In this document: positions 45,871 to 57,747 of the stretch, in pieces
Position numbering within the stretch: position 1 is the stretch's first letter
Layout: each line of letters starts with the position of its first letter
DNA from: Humulus lupulus
Lineage: Eukaryota; Streptophyta; Magnoliopsida; Rosales; Cannabaceae
Direction of reading: 5' to 3'
DNA length: 64,000 nucleotides
NCBI RefSeq assembly: GCF_963169125.1
Contig: NC_084794.1
Span: 88,457,018 to 88,521,017 of the forward strand
The notes under the pieces: generated by a model
Told to the model about the DNA's origin: nothing
The model's database searches: none
Seen by the model: only the letters and a program-made list of their open reading frames with translations
Program-made: the position numbers and the translations under genes

Positions 45871-47075
45871 TAAGAAGCTGACCTATAACTACTGAGGGAG
45901 AAGCCTCAGCTTCTGCTTGAGTCAATGCGAACACTCGAGTTGGGGCCGAGTTTTCCGCCTTCCTGGGTTCTTCCTTTCTTGCCTTAGGGCAATATTTCTT
46001 GAGATGGCCCACTACTCCATACAAAAAGCGGGCCCTTGCCCTGCATTCTCCCAAATGACGCCTCTTGCATCTAGGGCATTCGGGATAAGTCTTTCAGGCC
46101 TCACTACCACTCTGGCGGCTCATTGAAATACCACGGAGTCGCCTATCAGGACCTGGAGTTGGGAAGGTGTCAGGAACCTTCCTCTTCTGATCACTAGGGC
46201 CTTCACCCCCTACCAGAACCCATAAATGGAGAACCTGTTCTCCTGAACTCTTTCCTGGCTGCATCTCTCGCCAGATCTTGTTCTCTGCTCTCTCAACTGT
46301 GAGTGCCTTCTCGACCACCTGTGCATAGGTAGTAACCCCTGCCACAGTGGTAATGCGAACATCTCGGGCTAATCTAGGTTGTAGCCCCTAGAGAAATATC
46401 TCCCTCCTAATCCCATCAGTGGGCACCAACTCCATGGAAAACTTTGCCAATCGATCAAACTTTAGGGCATACTCAGTCACTGATAAACTTCCCTAAAGTA
46501 ACTTGACGAACTCATCAGCTTTTGCCGCCTGAATGACATCATTGTAGTACTTCTCATTGAACAGAGTCTGAAACTTTTCCCAACTCAGGGCATTAACGTT
46601 TCTGGTCTGGGATATAACCTCCCATAAATTCGGCATCCTCCCGAAACATATATGTGGCACAGGCCACTCTCTCATTACCAGTCACCCTCATGAAGTCCAG
46701 GATGGTGGTAATCATGCTCATCCATTACTCTGCTTTAGCAGGATCTGCATTGCCCTCAAATACTGGAGGTTGTTGTTTCTTGAACCTTTCATAGAGAGGC
46801 TTCCATTTGTTACCAACCCCAGGCAGCTGCACAGCTGCTGACACCGATACAGGAGGTGCCTCAGATACACTAGCTACTACAGGAACCTGTTGTTGTCTTA
46901 GGAGGCGGAGTTCTTCTCCCTGCCACAATACTGTAGCCTGCAACTCATGAAATAACTGCTGCCAGTTCTCAGGAGCTGGCTGTGGAATCTGACCTTGGTC
47001 ATTCTCTTGACCCTGATTATTATTCTGCCCTTGATCACCCTGGCCAGCTGATGAATCTGTCTGTCCTGGATTCAT
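45871..47075 (-). pseudogene. Gag of the Tekay element (broken)
   Basis: The frame starts at MNPGQTDSSAGQGDQ (ATG at 47075) with a Gln/Asn-rich N-terminus, then KWKPLYERFKKQQPPVFEGN, a stop at about 46725, and the capsid core (WEVISQTRNVNALSWEKFQT, FNEKYYNDVIQAAK), followed by more stops near 46493, 46388 and 46094. The CCHC knuckle has decayed: RFLYGVVGHLKKYC has lost both leading Cys residues. Confidence 0.85.
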
Positions 47076-47499
47076 TCTTATCAACTTATATTGTGCTGCA
47101 ATAGTCAATACGGCCAGCCAGGCAGTGATAACTAAACCTCTTGCACGGTCCAAGAACAAGCAGATAATTATCATATTCCACAGTCATACAATTATACAAA
47201 TGGATACATGATCATAGCATTTAGCAATTAGCATGTATCAAATAATATTTCACAATGAACAATACTAATAAGCATGCTCTGGAAATATCAGTACTAATAA
47301 GCACGTTCTTACTGATGATGCAGTATTCAAGGCACAACCTTATCAAGGTATCTCATGTATACAGGTAAAGAATTTATAATATATTTAAGCAGTTAAATAT
47401 ATAACCACATAAATAGTTGCCAAACCATGAGTCGAGCTTGACTTCAATGACGGGTGTACATGCCCAGCCAGTCTACAGGAACCCTAAACCTTGGCACGC

Positions 47500-47512
47500 T
47501 CTAATACCAAGT
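47500..47512 (-). other. Primer-binding site of the Tekay element
   Basis: On the minus strand TTGGTATTAGAGC follows the LTR. It differs by one base from the standard initiator-Met site TGGTATCAGAGC. Confidence 0.8.
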
Positions 47513-49929
47513 TGTAACGCTCTGGTTACCCCAAGACAGAAAATGTGAACTTTAAACCATGCTTCACCCGCTAACCGAGTTCTTTGGTTAAAAACATGCA
47601 TCTAGGTGTTATTAAGTATGTTAAGGTGGAAACCAATCAAAATGAAAGGATATATTTGAATTAAAACATAAAATTGTTCATGGGCCCACAAAACATTTAC
47701 AAGTTATTTACAATTCAAAGCAGTCACTACAGTGTAAATTTACAACCCGCCGACCTAAGCAGCAAAAATAGGGTTAACCCCTAGTCCCTCTGAGAAACTC
47801 CTTGGCCGTGGTGGTCAAGCGACCGCATATGTACACATCGCCACCTAAGCTCTCCACTCAAGGTTGGGTAAGCTTTTCTTTCCCTTTACCAGCACCACAT
47901 AGCTCTCATGAGCCAAAGCCCAGCAAGAAAACTCAATACTGCATGTATATAATATCAAACGATGATCGTGATAATCATCCAAGACTTATAGTCCTAAACT
48001 GATGGGTGACAGATGTATAAGTCATTAACATGGGATTCCGCACCCTTTACAAATAAGTGATCAAGTCACTAGCGTAAACAGGATATGTGACTGATGAGCG
48101 AGTCACCAATGTAAACCAAGGAAGTGACCATGGAGTCACTACTGTGGGTTTCGCACCCTTAGCCATGTGACGATAGGGACACCTGGGCCTTCTAGCCATA
48201 GCTCTGAGTAACTAGTCATAGAACTAAGCAAGCGCTTTTAGTTTTCATCGAACTTAGGGTCGGTCCGGCATTAATGCTCATGATGTATCATTCAATGCAG
48301 ATGTCGATTAGACAAATCTTTCATCGACTCTGCGTTCATGACGCTTATGCCGCTCCTGACACTTAGGTTAGCAACATACGACCATTGCTCAAAACTACTG
48401 TCGAACTTGACTAATAAGTCACAACTTCACAGCTAGTTTTGACACCATTGCCGATTCTGACTAGTAAGTCAGTGCCATTCACAAGTAAGAAAGATTTGCT
48501 AAGCATTTGATATGCAATTCATGTCCACATTTAAGCACTCAACATGCCTCAATAATAACTATGCATGTCACATATAAGGTGTAGTTTTCTTACCTTGGGT
48601 TCGAGCGAGAATTAGTAAAAGAAAGACCCTTGAGAACGATCTGACTTTTAGTTCCTTAGCGGTCACCTAGTCATAACCAATTGGAATCCATTAATAAAGT
48701 AAATCAATAAAAGGTTCACAATCTAAAGCCTCATTCCCGGGATCAAACCCGCACTCTTAGGACTCCCAATCCACCCAAACGGGGTAAAGGAACCAATTCC
48801 CGAGCCCCCAAAGTCATCCTGAGCCCTAAAAATAGGACTTGCTGAAGCTGACCTAGCGCTGGGGCACTACCCCAAGTCAGAGAAACCCAGCTCTCTGCTC
48901 TGTCTAGTGTTGGGGCGCCAGGAGTGGCTCTGGGGTGCCACCTGCAGGACCAGATTTTTCTGGTTTCCTCCCCTGCGATTTCCCCTGAAAACCAAGCCTT
49001 CAAACCAGCCCCAAACATCACCCAAACATGCCCTTTTACCCCAAAACTTCATCTATACCCCAACCTCATCAAAACCCAAGTAAACTTCCTCAAAAACTTC
49101 CATTGATTCCCAACTAAACAATTCAAATTTCTCAACTGAAAATCATTAGAAAAACAAAGTGTAACTAAAGTTCATGGATGAATTCTTACCTCAAGCTGGA
49201 TTTGAGTCCTCTTCAATGGATGAACTAAGGCTCTAAGCTCCAAACTTTGATTCCCTAGCTTTGTTCTTCAAATTGGGGTCAAAAATTCCAAAGGAGGAAG
49301 GAGGAGGATGATGATTGTGAGAAGGAATGAGGAAGCTCTGTTTTGGGTAAGCTTCTACAGTCTACATTGTTGATATATATCTTAGGGGTGAAAAGACTAT
49401 TTTGCCCCTAGGTCATTTAAAGGTTTCTAAAGACTCCCAAGGGTAAAACCGTCCTTTTCCACCTATTTCGTTAATCATAATTAACACCCTCCAATTCCCG
49501 ATATCCTTGATATTCTCAAATACCAATAATTCATATCCCGTTACCCTTTAATTCCCAGCAACGCTCTAATCATTAAAGCACCCCGAGACTCACCCCGAGC
49601 CTCAAACTTAATCTCGTTATGACTAAACCGCTAATTTTCACTCAAAGATCGTCTCATGCCGAATATCTTGAACAAATCCACATTATAATGCGGCCCCAAC
49701 AATAGACCACTGACATGCATACAAATATACAATTACGCCCTCAACTGGCCAAATTACCAAAATACCCCTGTGATAAAATGTGGACCCACATGCATGCATT
49801 TAACATCATATTATAATATAATTCACATAAACATTCATACAATCATTTAATGGCATAATAAATCAATTATGGCCCTCTCGGCCTACTAATCCAACCATTA
49901 AACCACATTAGGGATTTTGGGGCATTATA
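47513..49929 (-). repeat. 5' LTR of the Tekay element
   Basis: The 2417-bp copy is uninterrupted. On the plus strand its ends are TGTAACGCTCTGG and GGGGCATTATA (the last CA has changed to TA). It aligns to the split 3' LTR with scattered substitutions and small indels. Confidence 0.9.
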
Positions 49930-49934
49930 GAGGT

Positions 49935-50499
49935 CCTTCTAGTGTTCACAATCAAGCTAGAAAATGTGTGAAGCATTAATGAACGAAAAACAACATATTC
50001 AAAAAAAAAATTGACAAGTAATTGAAGCAAGCTCGTAGTGAGTATCGATGTCGTTTGGAAGCAGTAGTTGATTGTGTTCGTTTGTTATTGTGATAAGGGC
50101 TTGCTTTTCATGGTGATGATGAATTTCAAGACTCGAGTAATCAAGGTAACTTTCTTGAGATTGTAAAATTTCTTGCTAATCATAATGAAGACATCAAAGC
50201 AGTTGCATTGACAAATACTCCTGAGAATTTAAAATTAACATCATTTATATTCATAAAGATATTGTGAGGGCTACAGCTTTTGAAACTATAGATATCATTA
50301 TTAAAGAAATTGGGGATGTGTTGTTTTCTATTTTTGTTAATGATGAATCTCGTGACATTTCAACCAAGGAGCAAATGGTTGTTGTGTTGCAATATGTAGA
50401 TAAAGATGGGTATGTGATTGAACGTTTTGTAGGAATTGAACATGTGGCCAATACCACTGTTGTGTCACTTAAAGGTGCTTTTGATAAATTATTTTCTAG
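49935..50499 (+). pseudogene. hAT-like transposase gene, segment 2 (DUF4371 start)
   Basis: The text resumes as GPSSVHNQARKCVK directly after the Tekay TSD, then (with stops) ARSEYRCRLEAVVDCVRLLL and SSNQGNFLEIVKFLANHNED. An open stretch follows at 50264-50499, IIKEIGDVLFSIFVNDESRD, then ISTKEQMVVVLQYVDKDGYV and HVANTTVVSLKGAFDKLFSR. DESRD-ISTKEQ is a hallmark of the DUF4371/hAT-like family. It ends in FSR at the Copia insertion. Confidence 0.87.
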
Positions 50500-50736
50500 G
50501 GTGGGAAAAAAAATCAAATTTTTTAGATAAATTCATAGTTTATAATTATTCTTGTAAAGATGTCAAATATCTCAATATTTGACAGCTATTCTTATTTTAA
50601 GAAACTAATTAGTAGGTCGATTCCATTCTGTACACCAGTGATTTGATTCACACGGTTTGGGTAACCACATACTTGTATAAATATACGTTTATTGAATAGA
50701 AATAATATACCATATTTTTCTCTATTATTTGTGACT
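50500..50736 (+). repeat. 5' LTR of the Copia element (hAT region)
   Basis: It matches 57512-57742 nearly throughout (for example ACACGGTTTGGGTAACCACA), with a few indels. It is directly followed by the PBS. Confidence 0.87.
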
Positions 50737-50797
50737 TGGTATCAGAACCAATCCTATTTTTCTTCTCTGCCATCTTTGTTCTTTCCTCAGCCACCAC

Positions 50798-51665
50798 ATG
50801 TCAGATATTTCCAATGAATCCACCCATATCCTACCTTCTCAAACCACTCCAGTCATCCCTAACACTATCGAACCCTCTAAAATCACCTCTGAATCTCACC
50901 CTATTCAAATCACCACCATTCGGCTTAATGGTGATAATTTTTTGAGATGGTCTCAGTCAATCAATATGTACATGCAATGATGCGGGAAGATGGGCTACCT
51001 AACAAGAGCAAAGAAGACTCCCAAGGAGGACAATACGACGTACACTGCCTAGGACACTGAGAACTCTATGGTGATGACCTGTCTTGTTAACCCCATGGAA
51101 GAAAACATCAACTCCAACTACATGTGTTACCTGACTGCCAAGGAACTCTAGGATAATGTTAATTAGATGTATTCTGATTTGGAGAACCAATCTCAGATTT
51201 TTGAGTTAAATCTCAAACTCGATGACATAAAGTAATGGGAGGATACTATTACTAAATATTTCAATTATCTAAAAAGAATATGGCAGGATCTTGATCTCTT
51301 TGATACTTATTGATGGAAATCCATTAAGGAAGGACAATATCATAAGCAAACTGGTGAGAATAATCGAATCTACAAGTTCTTGGCTGGCCTTAATGTTGAG
51401 TTTGATGAGGTAAGGGGGAAAATTATTGGTAGACCACCGCTGCCTCCTATTGGTGAAGTGTTCGCTGAGGTTAGAAGGGAAGAAAGTCGGAGGAATGTTA
51501 TGTTGGGAAAAGGGGATGCTAGAACTATTGTTGAGGGATCAGCCTTAGCATCCAATACGGGAGGAGGCTACAACAACAAAACTGCTTGTAACAAATTTGA
51601 TGAGAAACCAAGGGTGTGGGGAAATTTTTGTAACAAACCTCGCCATACTTGTGAGACTTGCTGGT
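50798..51665 (+). pseudogene. Copia gag (broken)
   Basis: Gag begins MSDISNESTHILPSQTTPVI and includes IRLNGDNFLRWSQSINMYMQ, then a stop. KWEDTITK-like text and YKFLAGLNVEFDEVRGKIIG and RPPLPPIGEVFAEVRREESR follow in other frames. These are standard Copia Gag landmarks, with several stops (for example near 50980 and 51050). Confidence 0.82.
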
Positions 51666-51766
51666 AGATCCATGGAAAACCAACGAACTAGAAGAGCAAG
51701 TTTGGACGTGGGCGTGAAGCCCCTACAGCGAATGAGCTTGAAACCAGCCCTTTTACAAAAGAACAA

Positions 51767-52426
51767 ATGGAGCAGCTTCATACATTAGTGAAATCCACTT
51801 CGCTATCCTTTGGTATTTCTGTTGCTTCTATGGCACATACTTTTAATGAAAAACATGCTCTCAACTCTTTTCTTTCAACATCTACTCCATGGATAATTGA
51901 TTCTAGAGCCTTTGACCATATGACCAATTCCTCACAAATATTTGAATCCTATAAACCATGTTTAGGTACTAGAAAACTTAGGATAACCAATGGTAGTTTA
52001 TCACCAATTACAAGAAAGGGTTTTGAAATATCTAAGGGAATAAATCTTAAATATGTTCTCCATGTTCCCCAACTTCATAGTAATCTCTTGTTTGTCAGTA
52101 AATTATCCAAAGATTCTAATTGTTGTGTTATTTTTTATGAATCTCATTGTATTTTTCAGGACTGGAGCTCGGGGAAGACGATTGGCAGTGCTTGGATGAT
52201 TAATGGTCTCTACTATTTTGAGGATATTCTATCTAGTAATAAAATTTCTATAGGACTTAGTAGCATCAGTTCTTTTTCTTTTTACGATCAAATAATGATT
52301 CGACACTATAGATTGAGCCATCCTAGTTTCTCTTATTTAAAACATTTGTTTCCATGCTTATTTAAAAATATTAAATCCATAATCTTTTCATTGTGCTTGT
52401 TGTGTATTGGCCAAGAGCCAGCATAA
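51767..52426 (+). pseudogene. Copia protease and GAG-pre-integrase (broken)
   Basis: STPWIIDSRAFDHMTNSSQI is the protease entry site, but the DSGAT core reads DSRAF, so the catalytic Gly is lost. YVLHVPQLHSNLLFVSKLSK and FQDWSSGKTIGSA follow, then MIRHYRLSHPSFSYLKHLFP of the GAG-pre-integrase region. Confidence 0.85.
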
Positions 52427-53547
52427 ATCTTATATTAAAAATCTTCGCCTTCTAAACCGTTTTATCTTTTTCATAGTGATGTTTAGAGACCTTCCAAGGT
52501 CACCACAATTTCTAGTAAGAAATGGTTTGTTACGTTTATAGACGACCATACTTGTCTTTGTTGGGTCTACCTAATGAAAGAAAAATATGAAGTTGCAAAT
52601 TTTTTTTACAGATTTTTACTTTATGATTGAAACCCAATTTCAAACAAAAATTAGCATTTTAAGATATGATAATGGCACTAAATATTTTAATAAAATTATG
52701 GGCATTTTTTTAGATGAAAAAGGCATATTACATCAATCTTCATGTCCACACACCCCTGAACAAAAATGGCTTAGCTGAACGTAAAAATAGACATTTGTTA
52801 GAAGTAGCTAGAGCTATGATGTTTTATATGAATATGCCTAAATACTTGTGGGGGGATGTTGTTCTTACTGCCTCTTATTTAATTAACAAGATGCCTACTC
52901 ATGTATTGCAGTACACTACTCCTTTAGCTTGTTTCCAAAAGGTTTTTCCTAGTTCTCGAATTTATTCTGATTTACCCTTAAAAATCATTGGTTTTGTTGC
53001 TTGTGTGCACAACCCTAAAAGGTCTAGGTCCAAATTAAAACCAAGAGCTGAAAAGTGTGTTTTTCTTGGGTATCCACCTAATCATAAAGGATATAAGTGT
53101 TTTAATCCTCTTACAAAAAAAATTTATACCTCAATGGATGTTTCATTCCTGGAAACTACCCCATACTTTGCAAAAAAAAATAATTCAGGGGGAGAATTTA
53201 GTAGAATCAAATTTTTGAGAAATTATTGCTCCTTTACCAAATATATATTAGATGATTCTCCCTCTCTTAAAGATGTTAAACCTATTAAAACTAAATCTAA
53301 AATAGGTCTGTCAAATAAAGAAGTGCTACGATTGATTAAAAATCATCAAAATGAGCATGTGGTTTATACTAGAAAGAATGTCAATGAAAGAAATAAAGAC
53401 CAGCTACTCATCTCACCACCTGATCAGTCTGAAGCCTTGGGCGATGGTCATCTAAATACTCCTAGTAACAATTCTTATCCTATTCATGTTTTGTCCCCAA
53501 GTACTATTAATACCATTTTTTTAGTTATGAATCTGAGCCTTCCTTAG
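52427..53547 (+). pseudogene. Copia integrase (broken)
   Basis: The core is spread over frames. WFVTFIDDHTCLCW has the first Asp, ILRYDNGTKYFN the second, and NGLAERKNRHLLEVARAMMF the Glu. The tail has KRSRSKLKPRAEKCVFLGYP and GYKCFNPLTKKIYTSMDVSF. Frameshifts near 52600-52760 and stops show that it is inactive. Confidence 0.85.
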
Positions 53548-54088
53548 AAACAACACCAACAAACATTGATTCAAATCTCAACCTTCCTATTGCCATAAGA
53601 AAAAGGATCCAAACCTATACTAAAAACCCTATTGCCAAATATATTTCCTATAACCAATTTTTTGAAACTCACAGAGCATTTACTAAAAATATTTTAGACC
53701 TTGTTGTGCCTAGAAACATACAGGATGCATTAGACGAACCAGTTTGGAAATTGGCAATGTTAGAAGAAATGAATGCCTTGAAAAAAAATGATACTTGGGA
53801 GATTGTGAGCTTCTTGAGGAGAAAAAGGTTGTAGGTTGCAAGTGGGTTTTTTTTTCAGTAAAAAGCAAAGCTGATGGGAGTGTTGATAGGTATAAAGTCA
53901 GGCTTGTTGCAAAAGGTTTCACTTAAACCTATGGAATAGATTACCAAGAAACATTTGCTACAGTAGTAAAAATAAACTCCATCTGAGTACTACTTTCCCT
54001 TGTAGTGAATTCTAATTAGCTTTTACATCAATTAGATGTAAAAAAAATGCATTTCTTAATAGAGATCTAGAAGAAGGGGTATTTTATG
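53548..54088 (+). pseudogene. Copia reverse transcriptase, N-terminal part
   Basis: VPRNIQDALDEPVWKLAMLE, MNALKKNDTWEI and VGCKWVF are the start of Copia RT, followed by DGSVDRYKVRLVAKGFT, a stop, and TYGIDYQETFA. It breaks off in the LDVK-(N)AFL region at TSD TTATG (54084-54088) and resumes at 56336. Confidence 0.85.
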
Positions 54089-56335
54089 TGTAACGCCCTG
54101 GTTACCCCAGAACAGTTACGGTGAACCGGAAATTTAACCCGCTACCCGAGTTCTTTGGTTAAAAACGTGCTTCTAGGTGTTATTAACAGGCTAAGGTGAA
54201 AAACCAATAAAAAAGAAAGGATATATTTTATTTAGAACATAAAACTGTTCATGGGCCCATCAAAAACATTTACAAGTTATTTACAACTCAAAATGGTCAT
54301 TATTGTTTCAAATATACAAACCCGCCGACCTAAGCGGCAAAAATAGGGTAAACCCCCTAGTTCCTCTGAGAAATCCTTGGCCGTGGTGGTCAAGCGGCCG
54401 CATATGTACACAGTACCACCTAAGCTCTCCAATCAAGGCTGGGTGAGCTTTTCTTTCCCTTTACCTGCACCACATAGCACCCATGAGCCAAAGCCCAGCA
54501 AGAAAACACATTAATGCATATAAATATTATCAAATGATTATTATTATAATCACACAGAGCTCATAGCTCTGAACAGATGAGTGAATATCACTTGAGGTTT
54601 TGGTAAACCATAATAAGTGACTGACAAGCAAATCACTAGCTTAAACAGATGAGTGACTGATGGGTAGTCACTAGCTTAAACATATGAGTGACTGATGGGT
54701 AAGTCACACAAGCGCTTTTAGTTTTCATCAAACTTGAGGTCAGTCCGGCATTAATGCTCTTGTTGAGTCATCTAATGCAGATGTCGATTAGATCTAATCT
54801 TTATTGGCTTGCGTTGAACACGCTAAGGCCATTCCTGACTTATGAGTCAGCACTGTGTGACCAGTGCCCAGTACCACTGCCGAACTTGACTAATGAGTCA
54901 CAGCTTCATAGTTGATACTGACACCTTTGCCAATTATGACTATTCAGTCAGTACCATGCACAAGTGAGCAAGATTTGCTAATCATTAAATATTCAATCCA
55001 TGTCCACATTTAAACACTCAACATGTCTCATGAATAACCATGCATGTCACATATGGGGTGCAGTTCTCTTACCTCTGATTCAAGCGAGAATGAATATAAG
55101 AACGACCCTTGAGAACGATCTGAATTTTAGTCCTTTAGCGGTCACCTAGTCATAACCAAATATAGGATACCATCAATAAAATGAACATCAAAGGTTCCCG
55201 AACCAAGATCTAGCCTCCGGGACATCAAACCCCAATAATCCGGGTAGTAGGAACAATCCCGAGGCCTAAAACCAAGTTCCCGAGGTCAAAACACTCAAAC
55301 GGCCTCAAAACCCTGCCTGAGCCGCGGCCCCCAGCCACACCAAGAGCAAGGGCCGCGGTGCCCACTACCCAGTGTCATGGCGCCCAGCACACCCAACAAC
55401 CTCTAGCTACTTCTTTGAGCTTGGGTCGTGATGCCCAAGAACAGGGTCGCGGCCCCCCACCCAAAACCAGCCATGAACCCGATTTTCCTCATCCCAAACC
55501 TTCCAAACACATACCTAAACACTTCCAAATCCAAAAATCAAACTTCCCAATGATCCAAAACCATCAAATCCCAAGGCTCAAACGAACCAAAAACTCAACG
55601 ATTCACAAAAACCAATTCTAAGCTTAGAAACTCTAAAAACTCGAAACTTAAAACTTAGATTACCTTTGATTGGGTTGTTTCTCGTCAAATCCTTCGGTCA
55701 AGAAGCTTCTAATCTTTCCTAGGATCTCTATGCCTTGATCCTCGCTTGATTACGACTCCTAGAACTTGAGATTTCTTCGAAATTGCCTCGAACGGTAAAA
55801 GGAACTAACGGGAAGAGAAAAAAGTGTTTTCTAACGTACGGTTCTATCTGACGAGCTACTTCAAGCTTAAGTAACCTCAAATAAAACCTAAGGCTCGGGC
55901 TCCCAAAAACACCCCCGGGAACATTATAGTCAAAACCTCCAGAATTTCCTCCTAATCTCAATAACTCCTAATTTATCATCAAATAACCATTCTCATTATC
56001 CAATATCCCCATAATCGACTCCGTTATGACAAAAGCGCCAATTTATAATGTAAGACTGTCTCGTGCCGAATAGCTCGAATATATCTCCATAATAATGGGA
56101 TCTCATCCATAAATCACAATATGCACCCAAAATACACAGATATGCCATCAACGGCCAAATTACCAAGATATCATAATAATCAAATATGGACCCACATGCA
56201 TGAATATAACATCATATTATAATATAATTCACATAAACATGCATATTATCAGTTAATGGCATATTTAAACAATTATGGCCCTCTTGGCCTACTAATCCAG
56301 CCATTAAACCGCATTAGGGATTTTGGGGCATTACA
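54089..56335 (-). mobile_element. Solo LTR nested in the Copia reverse transcriptase
   Basis: The unit is 2247 bp, with plus-strand ends TGTAACGCCCTGGTTACCCC and TTGGGGCATTACA, and TSD TTATG at 54084-54088 and 56336-56340. It belongs to the same family as the Tekay LTRs. It carries a GC-rich GCCGCGGCCC cluster at 55320-55460 in which several sites have changed to forms such as GTCATGGCGCCC and GGTCGTGATGCCC. No coding region is present. Confidence 0.9.
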
Positions 56336-57500
56336 TTATGAGTCCTCCATGTGTTTTTTTAGAAGAGTTTTGAAGGTGGAAAAGTGTGCAAACTGAAGAA
56401 GTCCTTATATGGACTTAAACAGTCTTCAAGATCTTGGTTCGAGCATTTCAAAAGAGTGATAAAACACAATGGATACACTCAAAGTCAAGTTGATCATACT
56501 ATGTTTTATAAAAATTCAAAGGAAGGTAGAGTTGTTATCTTAATTGTTTATGTAGATGATATTGTGCTAACATGGAGTGATCATTGTGAACTATAGGCAC
56601 TAAAGAAAAGGTTGTCGAAAGAATTTGAAATCAAGGACTTGGGTACATTAAAATACTTTCTTGGAATGGAATTTGCTAGGTCCAAAGAAGGTATCTTTGT
56701 ACATCAGTGTAAATATGTTCTTGATCTTCTTAATGAGACAAGTTTGCTAGGTTGTACGCTCGCTAAAACACTGGTTGAACCCAACGAAAATTGCAGCCCG
56801 CTTAAGTAGAGAATGTAAAGGACTGGGAGTGTTATCAAAGACTAGTTGGAAGATTGATTTACCTATCTCACACGCATCCAGATATAGGATTCACAGTGAG
56901 TTTGGTGAGTCAGTTCATGCATTCTCCTAGACCGAAGCATTTCAAAGCCATTTATAGAATTATGAGATACTTAAAGGGAACACCTGGGAAAGGGCTCATG
57001 TTCAAACCGTGGGGTCATCTACAAATTGAGACCTATACATATGAGGATTGGGCTGGTAGAGTAGTGGATAGAAGGTCTACCTCAGGCTATTGTTCCTTTG
57101 TTGGAGGTAACTTAGTTACATGGTGGAGTAAATAATAGAGTGTGGTTGCTAGAAGCAGCGCTGAAGCAGAATTTAGAGTTGTAGCTCGTGGGATGTGTGA
57201 GATTTTGTGGATAAGAAAGCTACTTGAAGAATCGAAGGTATCACAGTCATCTCTTATGAAGTTGTATTGTGATAACAAAGCTACTGTCTCAATTGCACAC
57301 AATCTAGTTTTGCATGATCGTACAAAACATGTGGAAGTAGATAAGCATTTTATCAAGTAGAAAATAGAGGATGGTTCAGTATGTATGACTTATATTCTTA
57401 CTGAACAATAAGTAGCATATATATTCATAAACATATTGTTTAAAAACCAGTTTGAGTTTTTGAATAGCAAGCTGGCTATGGAGGATATTTTTAAACCAGC
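56336..57500 (+). pseudogene. Copia reverse transcriptase C-terminus and RNase H
   Basis: The RT resumes with CKLKKSLYGLKQSSRSWFEH and LIVYVDDIVLT, where the YVDD catalytic site is intact, then EFEIKDLGTLKYFLGMEFAR. RNase H follows with MIYLSHTHPDIGFTVSLVSQ, TYEDWAGRVVDRRSTSGYCS, SSAEAEFRVVARGMCEILWI and LYCDNKATVSIAHN. Stops at about 56594, 56807, 57133 and 57358 break it. Confidence 0.87.
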
Positions 57501-57511
57501 TTGAGGGGGAG
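57501..57511 (+). other. Polypurine tract of the Copia element
   Basis: TTGAGGGGGAG lies directly before the 3' LTR. Confidence 0.8.
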
Positions 57512-57742
57512 TGTGGGAAAAAATCAGATTATTTAGATAAATTCCTAGTTTAGAATTATTCTTGTAAAGTTTCAAATATCAATATTTGATAGCTATTCTT
57601 ATTTTAGGAAACTAATTAGTAGGTTGATTCCTTTATGTACACCAGTGATTTGATTCACACGGTTTGGGTAACCACATACTTGTATAAATATATGTTTATT
57701 GAATAGAAATAATATACCATATTTTTCTCTATTATTTGTACT
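57512..57742 (+). repeat. 3' LTR of the Copia element (hAT region)
   Basis: It is the partner of 50500-50736, starting TGTGGGAAAAAATC and ending in TATTATTTGTACT before TSD TCTAG. Confidence 0.87.
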
Positions 57743-57747
57743 TCTAG

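Larger units (their letters stand above)
37374..49929 (-). mobile_element. Tekay-type chromovirus (Ty3) LTR retrotransposon
   Basis: This is a minus-strand element with a 3' LTR at 37374-42486 (interrupted by a solo LTR at 38373-41097) and a 5' LTR at 47513-49929. TSD GAGGT lies at 37369-37373 and 49930-49934. On the minus strand the 5' LTR is followed by TTGGTATTAGAGC, an initiator-Met PBS with one change, and GGAGGGGATAGT precedes the 3' LTR. Order of domains is gag, protease, RT, RNase H, integrase and chromodomain. Gag, RT and the integrase junctions contain stops. It lies inside the hAT-like gene. Confidence 0.92.
50500..57742 (+). mobile_element. Degenerate Copia LTR retrotransposon in the hAT-like gene
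   Basis: Short LTRs lie at 50500-50736 and 57512-57742 (about 235 bp), with TSD TCTAG at 50495-50499 and 57743-57747. The PBS TGGTATCAGAACC starts at 50737, and GAGGGGGAG precedes the 3' LTR. Gag, protease, integrase, RT and RNase H follow in Copia order, with many stops and shifts. A 2.25 kb solo LTR (54089-56335) splits the RT. The first base of the 5' LTR appears changed from T to G, so ends are uncertain by about 2 bases. Confidence 0.88.
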
